DNA from: Aureimonas glaciei
Lineage (GTDB): Bacteria > Pseudomonadota > Alphaproteobacteria > Rhizobiales > Rhizobiaceae
Assembly (NCBI RefSeq): GCF_014643375.1
Contig: NZ_BMJJ01000010.1
Span: 1 to 64,000, forward strand
Length of the DNA: 64,000 nt
Direction of reading: 5' to 3'
The translations under genes were made by a program, and so were the position numbers. The first letter of the stretch is position 1; every line of letters begins with the position of its first letter. This document shows positions 58,464 to 64,000 of this stretch, one piece after another. Under the pieces are notes generated by a model, which searched no databases, had not been told where the DNA came from, and saw nothing but the letters and a program-made list of their open reading frames with translations.

Positions 58464-59978
58464 ATGGACATGATGCCCGCCGCGCCCGTGCGCGACCGCC
58501 TTCCCGACGGCGCCCGCCTTCTGTTCGAGAGCGTCGAGGAGAGGCAGCTGATCGACGGGGCATTGGTCGCGAGCTGCGACCTCGGAACGCTCGATGTCCT
58601 CGATCCCTCCACCGGCGGCGTGCTCGGCCGGGCGCCCGCGGCGGGCGAGGCCGATGTCGCCGCGGCCGTCGCGGCCGCCGTCCGCGCCTTTCCCGCCTGG
58701 CGGGACACCGCTGCCCGCGCCCGCGGCAAGGCCGTCGCGGAGGGTGCAAGGCGGATCGAGGCGGAGATCGCCGATCTGGCGCCGCTGCTGGCGCTGGAGA
58801 CCGGCAAGGCGATCCGCACGGAATGCCGGCCCGAGCTCGGCTCGGCCGTCGACATCCTGTCGATGTATGCCGGCCTTGCCGGCGAGCTGAAGGGCGAGAC
58901 GGTGCCCTACGATCCCGGCATGCTCGCCTATACGCTGCGCGAGCCGCTCGGCGTCGTCGCCGCCATCCTGCCGTGGAACGTGCCGCTCGTCCTGATGATG
59001 CTGAAGATCGCGCCGGCCCTCGTCGCCGGCAACACGGTGGTGGTGAAGGCCTCGGAGGAGGCGCCCTTCGCCACCATCGCCGCCGCGAAACTCCTTGCCG
59101 ACGCCCTGCCGCCCGGCGTCCTCAACGTGATCTGCGGCACGGGCGCCGACTGCGGCGGGCCGCTGGTCCTGCATCCGCGTGTCGCCAAGGTGACCTTCAC
59201 GGGCTCGCAGCCGGTCGGCGAAGCGATCCACGCCATGGCGGCGACGAAGCTGATGCCGGTCAGCCTCGAACTCGGCGGCAAGAGCCCGATGATCGTCTTT
59301 GGCGATGCCGACCTCGACCGGGCCGTCGAAGGCGCCTTCGCCGGCATGCGCTTCACCCGCATGGGGCAGAGCTGCACCGCATCCAGCCGCATCTATGTCC
59401 ACCGCAGCCTCTACGACCGCTTCCTGGATGCTTTGGTCCTTCGCCTGGAGGCCATGGTCATCGGCGATCCCCTCGACGAGGCGACCGATGCCGGCGCCGT
59501 CGTCAATGTCCGGCAGAAGCAGAAGATCGAAGCCTTGTTGGCCGAAGGGGCGTCCGTAGACGGCGTCGAGTTGCGGACGGTCGGCCGGCTGCCGCAGGAC
59601 TCTCTTCTGAAGGACGGCCTGTTCGTGCTGCCGGTGCTCTGCCTTGGCGCGACCGAGGACAATGTGCTGATGCGCGAGGAGATTTTTGGTCCCGTGACCT
59701 GTCTCGTGCCCTTCGACGACGACGCCGCCGTACTGCAAGCCGCCAACGACAGCGATTTCGGTCTCGCCGCCACGCTCTGGACGCGCGACCTGAAGCGCGG
59801 GCTGACGATGGCGCAGCGGATCGAGGCCGGCTTCATCCAGGTCAACCGGACGCTCACCATCCAGCCGAACCTCGCCTATGGCGGCTTCAAGAAGTCGGGC
59901 CTCGGCAAGGAGGCCTCGCTCGCCGCCATGCTGGAGCATTTCACCCGGGTAAAAACCATCGTCGTGGATCTCGGCTGA
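58464..59978 (+). CDS. Aldehyde dehydrogenase, possible sulfoacetaldehyde dehydrogenase
   Basis: 504 aa, NAD(P)-dependent ALDH superfamily. Active-site motifs are SLELGGKSPMIVFG (general-base Glu) and GQSCTASSRIYVH (nucleophile Cys); the cofactor-site PWNVPLVLMMLKIAPALVAGNTVVVKASE and VTFTGSQPVG are intact. Sitting between tauABC and a TauE/SafE exporter, it most likely oxidises sulfoacetaldehyde to sulfoacetate, the SafD role. Family alone does not fix the substrate. Confidence 0.82.
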   Translation: MDMMPAAPVRDRLPDGARLLFESVEERQLIDGALVASCDLGTLDVLDPSTGGVLGRAPAAGEADVAAAVAAAVRAFPAWRDTAARARGKAVAEGARRIEAEIADLAPLLALETGKAIRTECRPELGSAVDILSMYAGLAGELKGETVPYDPGMLAYTLREPLGVVAAILPWNVPLVLMMLKIAPALVAGNTVVVKASEEAPFATIAAAKLLADALPPGVLNVICGTGADCGGPLVLHPRVAKVTFTGSQPVGEAIHAMAATKLMPVSLELGGKSPMIVFGDADLDRAVEGAFAGMRFTRMGQSCTASSRIYVHRSLYDRFLDALVLRLEAMVIGDPLDEATDAGAVVNVRQKQKIEALLAEGASVDGVELRTVGRLPQDSLLKDGLFVLPVLCLGATEDNVLMREEIFGPVTCLVPFDDDAAVLQAANDSDFGLAATLWTRDLKRGLTMAQRIEAGFIQVNRTLTIQPNLAYGGFKKSGLGKEASLAAMLEHFTRVKTIVVDLG

Positions 59979-59981
59979 GGC

Positions 59982-60740
59982 ATGGAGGCCCTGGCGAGCC
60001 TTTTCGACGGCCGGGTTTTCCTGCTGGTCGCGCTGGCGATCGCCGGCTCGGCGCTCCTGCGCGGCTTCACCGGTTTCGGCTTTGGCATCGCGGCGGTGCC
60101 GCTGATGAGCCTCGTGATGCCGCCGGCCGAGGCCGTGGTGGTGGCGGTCGGGCTGCAGTTCTTCGGCGGCCTGTCCGATGTCCGGCGGCTGCACGCACTC
60201 TGCGACTGGCCCTCGCTGCGCTGGCTGATGGCCGGTGCCGTCCTCGGCTCGCCGCTCGGCACGCTGGCGCTGGTGGCCGTGTCGCCGGCGACGGCGCGCC
60301 TCCTGATCTCGGCCATCTGCCTTCTCGCCGTCGTGGCGCTAGGTCTCGGCCGGGTGTTCGCCCGCCCGCCGCGCGGCGCCGCGACCGCCTTGTTCGGGGT
60401 CGTTGCCGGCCTGTTCAACGGCCTCGCCGCGATGCCGGGACCGCCGGTCGTCGCCTATTACATGGCGAGCGCGCTTCCCTCGGCGGCGGCACGCGCGTCG
60501 CTCGTCACCTTCTTCACCGCCACCGCGGCCGTCGCCTTGCTGACGACGGCCATCGCCGGGCTGTGGAGCCTGAAGACCGCCAGCCTCGTCGCGCTCGGCC
60601 TGCCTTTGATGCTGGCCGGGACCTGGGCGGGCGAGAGCGTCTTTCGCCGCAGCGGCGGCACGCACCACCGCATGGCCTCCCTGTCGGTGCTGGCGGCAAT
60701 CGCCGTCCTCACGGGGGCGCAGGGCGTTCTCGGGCGCTGA
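59982..60740 (+). CDS. TauE/SafE family exporter
   Basis: 252 aa, about eight hydrophobic helices. Family features are RGFTGFGFGIAAVPLMSLVMPPAEAVVVAVGLQFFGG in the first repeat and NGLAAMPGPPVVAYYMASALPSAAARASLVTFFT in the second, showing the internal duplication. Members export sulfite, sulfoacetate or related C2 sulfonates. Three bases behind the aldehyde dehydrogenase, it would remove the sulfonate product. Confidence 0.85.
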   Translation: MEALASLFDGRVFLLVALAIAGSALLRGFTGFGFGIAAVPLMSLVMPPAEAVVVAVGLQFFGGLSDVRRLHALCDWPSLRWLMAGAVLGSPLGTLALVAVSPATARLLISAICLLAVVALGLGRVFARPPRGAATALFGVVAGLFNGLAAMPGPPVVAYYMASALPSAAARASLVTFFTATAAVALLTTAIAGLWSLKTASLVALGLPLMLAGTWAGESVFRRSGGTHHRMASLSVLAAIAVLTGAQGVLGR

Positions 60741-60743
60741 GGT

Positions 60744-62261
60744 TTACGCCGTCCGCGCCGCCACGATCGCCTGCAACAGCCGGTCGATGCCGCCGTCGAT
60801 CCGCTCGGCTCGGATGGCGGCAAAGCCCAGGCGAAAACTGGCGCGGCCGTTCTGCGGGTCGGCGAAGAAGATATCGCCGGGCTCGACCAGGACGCCGGCC
60901 TCGCGCGCCTGGAGCGCCATGGCCCTTGCGTCGAAGCCGGCGGGGCCGGTGATCCAGAAGCTCGTCGCGCCGGGCTCGCGCCGCCAGCGGAAGCCCGTCG
61001 GCAGCGCGTCGAGCCGGGCTTCGATCAGGCGGGCGCGTTCGGCGAGGACGAGGCCGAGCCGGCGGACATGGCTGCGGTGGTGGCCGAGCGCGATGAACAT
61101 GGCCATGGCGCGCTGGTTGTTGGCCGGGGGATGGCGCAGCATCATCCGGCGCAGCGCCCTCAATTCCTCGATGATCGCCGGACGGGCGACGGCGAAGCCG
61201 AGGCGCAGGCCGGGGGCGAGGGCCTTCGACAGGCTGCCGACATAGACGACGTGGCCGTGGGCATCGATGCTTTTGAGCGCCGGCGGCTCGGCGTCCTCGG
61301 GAAAGAGGTCGGCCTCGTAATCGTCCTCGACGATCAGAGCGCCGGTGCGCTCCGCGCTGGCGAGGATCGCCTCGCGGCGCGCCGGCTCCATCGTCACCGT
61401 CGTCGGGCACTGGTGGCCGGGCGTCAGGAAGACCACGTCGCAGGCGGCGAAGACGGCATCGGGCACCGCGCCCTGGCGGTCGAGCGTGAGATGCGCTGGC
61501 GTGACGCCGCCGACCTCCAGCATGTTGCGCAGGTCGGGATAGCAGGGATCCTCGATGCCGACGCGGATCGACGGGCCCGCGAACAGCCGCGCCAGCATGT
61601 AGAGCGCCTGCTGTGCGCCCAGCGTGATCGTCACCTCGTCGAGCGTCGCCCAAATGCCGCGCCGCGGCAGGATCTTTGTGCAGATCTCCGCGACGAGATC
61701 GCGGTCGTCGTCGTCGATCATGTCGACCGACCATTCGCCCACCTCGCTGGCGCTGGAGGCGGCGCGCACGCTCTCGCGCCAGTCGTTCAGCGGAAACAGC
61801 GAGGGATCGAACTGGCCGAACAGGAAGGGATAGGGATAGCCCGCCCAATCGCGCGGCTTGACGATCTGGCGCATGCGGCTCGGCCGGAAGGCGAAGCGCG
61901 GCTCGAAATCCGCGGCGTCCTGCGCTCCAGCCTCTGGTCCCGATGCGGGCCCGGACCCCGCGACGGCCTGCGGGCGACGGCGCCGCGGTTCCTGCTGCCC
62001 GCCGGCGACGAAGATGCCGCTGCGCTCGCGGCTGTCGAGCACCTTGTCGTCGAGCAGCTGCTGATAGGCGAGCGTCACCGTGTTACGGCCGACGCCGAGG
62101 ATCGCCGCCAGACGCCGGCTGGAGGGCAGGCGGGTCTCGCTCGGCAGCCGCCCCTCGCTGATGGCGCCGATCAGCCGCTGGCGAATCTGCAGCTGCAGCG
62201 ACTGGCCGCTGCGCGACATGCCCTCGAACAGCGCCTGCCAGCCGTGACTGTCGTTCTGCAT
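60744..62261 (-). CDS. tauR: MocR/TauR-type regulator (GntR HTH fused to aminotransferase fold)
   Basis: 505 aa. Residues 15-85 are a GntR wHTH (LQIRQRLIGAISEGRLPSETRLPSSRRLAAILGVGRNTVTLAYQQLLDDKVL). After a Pro/Gly linker, an aminotransferase-I-like domain follows with the PLP lysine in YVGSLSKALAPGLRLGF. In Rhodobacter the MocR protein TauR activates taurine genes with PLP. Beside this cluster that is the natural role. It is convergent with the TauE-like gene (3 bp apart). Confidence 0.85.
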   Translation of the reverse strand: MQNDSHGWQALFEGMSRSGQSLQLQIRQRLIGAISEGRLPSETRLPSSRRLAAILGVGRNTVTLAYQQLLDDKVLDSRERSGIFVAGGQQEPRRRRPQAVAGSGPASGPEAGAQDAADFEPRFAFRPSRMRQIVKPRDWAGYPYPFLFGQFDPSLFPLNDWRESVRAASSASEVGEWSVDMIDDDDRDLVAEICTKILPRRGIWATLDEVTITLGAQQALYMLARLFAGPSIRVGIEDPCYPDLRNMLEVGGVTPAHLTLDRQGAVPDAVFAACDVVFLTPGHQCPTTVTMEPARREAILASAERTGALIVEDDYEADLFPEDAEPPALKSIDAHGHVVYVGSLSKALAPGLRLGFAVARPAIIEELRALRRMMLRHPPANNQRAMAMFIALGHHRSHVRRLGLVLAERARLIEARLDALPTGFRWRREPGATSFWITGPAGFDARAMALQAREAGVLVEPGDIFFADPQNGRASFRLGFAAIRAERIDGGIDRLLQAIVAARTA

Positions 62262-62720
62262 GCGATCCTGGCGGTCCCGATGGATGGCGCGCGCGCCTGC
62301 GCCGCCGCACCGCCGATGCTAGTGGATCTCTCCCCGGGGCTCAATGCACTGCAGCATGGAGCGGGCCCGCCAAAACGCCCTGGCGCCCCTTCGACCCGGG
62401 CGCACTCGCCCGCGGCTGACCGTTGCCGTCTGTTGCGGCATTGCTGCACAGCAAAAGCCCTTATCTCGGTACGCTTGCGACCCAAGCTCTTTACTTGAAA
62501 TTCCTACTCATGTTTGGTCGCGCGGCGGCGGCAAGGCGTGCCGAGACCGAAGTCCAGAGCGGTGGTCAGCAGGGAGCAGGAAGGGCATGGACGCAGCGGA
62601 TGGCGAGATGCGCTATCGGTCGGCGGTTTGGCCACGGTGCCCGCCCATGACGGGGCAGCTCGCCGCCAAGCGTCCCGTGGCGCCCGGGCTGTCGACGCCT
62701 ACCCGCGTGCGAGGCGCGAC
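62262..62720. other. Intergenic region between tauR-like and siderophore genes
   Basis: About 460 bp. Frames crossing it are not convincing as proteins. It should contain the regulator's promoter (reading left) and that of the iron-uptake operon (reading right). An AT-richer patch at 62460-62515 (CTTTACTTGAAATTCCTACT) is the most promoter-like part. No clear Fur or Irr box was identified. Confidence 0.35.
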
Positions 62721-63767
62721 TTGACGACGGCAGCGCCAGTCGATCGGCCGCCGCACCGCGTCGGCCCGCATCGCCGTCATTTTCTTGCCGGCCTGGTTGG
62801 CGGCCTCGTGGCCTGCGGCCTGAGAGCCCCGCCCGCCGCCGCGGCAGGGGAGGGGCTGCGTTTCGTCCACGCCTATGGCGAGACGGTGCTGCCGCAACCG
62901 GCGCGCCGGATCGTCTCGCTCGGCTACACCACGCACGACACGCTTCTGGCGCTCGGCCAGCCGCCGCTCGCCATCCGCTACTGGTATGGCGATCACCCCT
63001 TCGGCGTCTGGCCCTGGGCGCAGCCTTTTCTCGGCGGTGCCGAGCCGGTGCTGCTCGCGGGCGAGGTGTCGATGGAGAAGGTGGCAGCGCTGTCCCCCGA
63101 CCTGATCGTCGCCATCGGCGCCGGCATTTCCGAGGCGGAGTACGCGGTCCTGTCGCGCATCGCGCCGGTGCTCGTGCATGAGCCACGCTATTCCGGCTAC
63201 GGCACGCCCTGGGACGTGATGACCCGCACGCTCGGCCGTGCGCTCGGACGCAGCGGCCGGGCCGAGGAACTGGTGGCGGCGGCCACCCGGGATTTCGCCG
63301 CGGCCCGCGCCCGCAATCCGGCCTGGGCCGGCCAGACGGCGGTCGCCGCCTACCACACCGGCGGCGAGACGGGCGCCTTCACCGGCGTCGACACGCGCGC
63401 CCGCTTTCTCGAAGAGCTCGGCTTTCGCCTGACGGCGGGCGTCACCGAGCTCTCCGGGCCGGACGGCTTCTACGTCGCCCTGTCGCCGGAGGACTTATCG
63501 CCGCTCGATGCCGACGTCCTCGTCTGGATCTCGGGTCTCGCCGCCGTGCCCGACCTTGCCGCGCTGCCCATGCGGCGGACGCTGACGGCGCATCGGGAGG
63601 GGCGCGAGGTCTTCGCCGGGCCGCTGGTCTCCGGCGCCATGTCGCATGGCAGCGTCCTCTCCCTGCCGTTCGCGCTGACGGCGCTGGAGGCCGATCTGGC
63701 CGCCGCATCGGACGGCCTCCCCGACACCCCGGTCGCGACCGCCGTGGCCGCCGGGCTCGCGCCGTGA
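62721..63767 (+). CDS. Iron-siderophore ABC importer, substrate-binding protein
   Basis: 348 aa from TTG 62721 (GAGG upstream); the open frame extends to 62514 without a better start. A Tat-like signal (RRHFLAGLVGGLVACGLRAPPAAAA) is followed by a FhuD/FepB-type fold: RIVSLGYTTHDTLLALGQPPLAI, LSPDLIVAIGAGISEAEYAVLSRIAPVLV, FLEELGFRLTAGV and SPLDADVLVWISG. The stop overlaps the next start (GTGA). Likely periplasmic and iron-regulated. Confidence 0.85.
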   Translation: MTTAAPVDRPPHRVGPHRRHFLAGLVGGLVACGLRAPPAAAAGEGLRFVHAYGETVLPQPARRIVSLGYTTHDTLLALGQPPLAIRYWYGDHPFGVWPWAQPFLGGAEPVLLAGEVSMEKVAALSPDLIVAIGAGISEAEYAVLSRIAPVLVHEPRYSGYGTPWDVMTRTLGRALGRSGRAEELVAAATRDFAAARARNPAWAGQTAVAAYHTGGETGAFTGVDTRARFLEELGFRLTAGVTELSGPDGFYVALSPEDLSPLDADVLVWISGLAAVPDLAALPMRRTLTAHREGREVFAGPLVSGAMSHGSVLSLPFALTALEADLAAASDGLPDTPVATAVAAGLAP

Positions 63768-64000
63768 GAGGCTGGACGCTGATCCTCGCGCTTCTCTTGG
63801 CCGCAATGACGGTGACGCTCGCCTGGGGCGTGCGGCCGGTCTCGCTGCTCGACCTCTGGCAGGCGTCCACGGCACCCGATCCGCTCGATCCGGCGCATGT
63901 CGCCATCCTCTCCATCCGGCTGCCGCGGCTCGGCGCGGGGCTCGTCGCGGGCGCCGCCCTCGGCATGGCCGGCAGCGTCATGCAAGCGCTGACGCGCAAT
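63764..64000 (+). CDS. FecCD-family siderophore permease (partial, cut by window end)
   Basis: The first 79 codons from GTG 63764, in GTGA overlap with the SBP. A first helix (TLILALLLAAMTVTLAW) is followed by the FecCD signature HVAILSIRLPRLGAGLVAGAALGMAGSVMQALTRN. The gene continues past 64000. With the SBP it forms the start of a siderophore import operon whose ATPase must lie outside the window. Confidence 0.88.
   Translation, partial: MRGWTLILALLLAAMTVTLAWGVRPVSLLDLWQASTAPDPLDPAHVAILSIRLPRLGAGLVAGAALGMAGSVMQALTRN

Noticed and set aside
58245-60194. 649-aa open frame antisense to the aldehyde dehydrogenase
   Set aside because: Shadow frame covering a gene with intact catalytic motifs on the other strand.
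1-64000. CRISPR array or cas genes
   Set aside because: No regularly spaced repeats of 25-40 bp were seen and no Cas-like product is readable.

Overview
The window looks like an alphaproteobacterium of the Hyphomicrobiales (Rhizobiales). The pointers are GcrA-type regulators, DUF1236/SH3 and YsnF/PRC envelope proteins, an HWE histidine kinase, a MocR/TauR regulator beside a TauABC-type transporter, and GC-rich coding throughout. No tool was run; every call comes from reading the sequence and its translations.

Layout. Positions 1 to about 44,897 are one integrated genomic island whose left end lies outside the window. Its right end is defined by a tyrosine integrase (43378-44712, minus) facing a 49-bp tRNA-Arg(CCT) 3' fragment (44849-44897, attR). 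The island carries regulators with repeated HTH units plus a Dam-like methylase (1-4 kb), a c-di-GMP synthesis/degradation pair (4-6.5 kb), a TadG/vWA surface protein (7.9-9.5 kb), and many short unknown genes. It also carries a broken LysR beside RidA and SnoaL genes (12-14 kb), a polysaccharide-lyase-like protein followed by a coupled chain of small genes (17-21 kb), and an envelope/stress block (21-25.4 kb). After assorted regulators and small proteins (26-32 kb) comes a defence locus (32.4-37.4 kb: DUF3644/HEPN-like, PD-(D/E)XK nuclease, type IIG-like restriction-methylase, TIR protein). A final cluster (37.8-43.3 kb) contains two proteins with an RNA-polymerase alpha-CTD-like domain, paired small XRE-like proteins and an HNH-AP2 endonuclease. 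No capsid, terminase, replication or conjugation gene is visible.

Two families of conserved 5' leaders recur immediately upstream of otherwise unrelated island genes: GGCGTAGGAGGCC-type (eight copies, 10-31 kb) and a second 24-bp type (three copies, 37.8-39.7 kb). They suggest coordinated expression. Several island genes are broken by single-base shifts or an in-frame TAA, which means either decay or sequencing error.

Positions 44,898-64,000 are ordinary chromosome with denser, GC-richer operons. A GntR regulator diverges from a five-gene oligopeptide/glutathione-type ABC importer followed by a gamma-glutamyltransferase-like enzyme. Next comes what reads as a taurine module: tauXY-like dehydrogenase divergent from tauABC, an aldehyde dehydrogenase, a TauE/SafE exporter and a TauR-like regulator. 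It could take up taurine, keep its nitrogen and release sulfoacetate. The window ends in an iron-siderophore importer cut by the edge.
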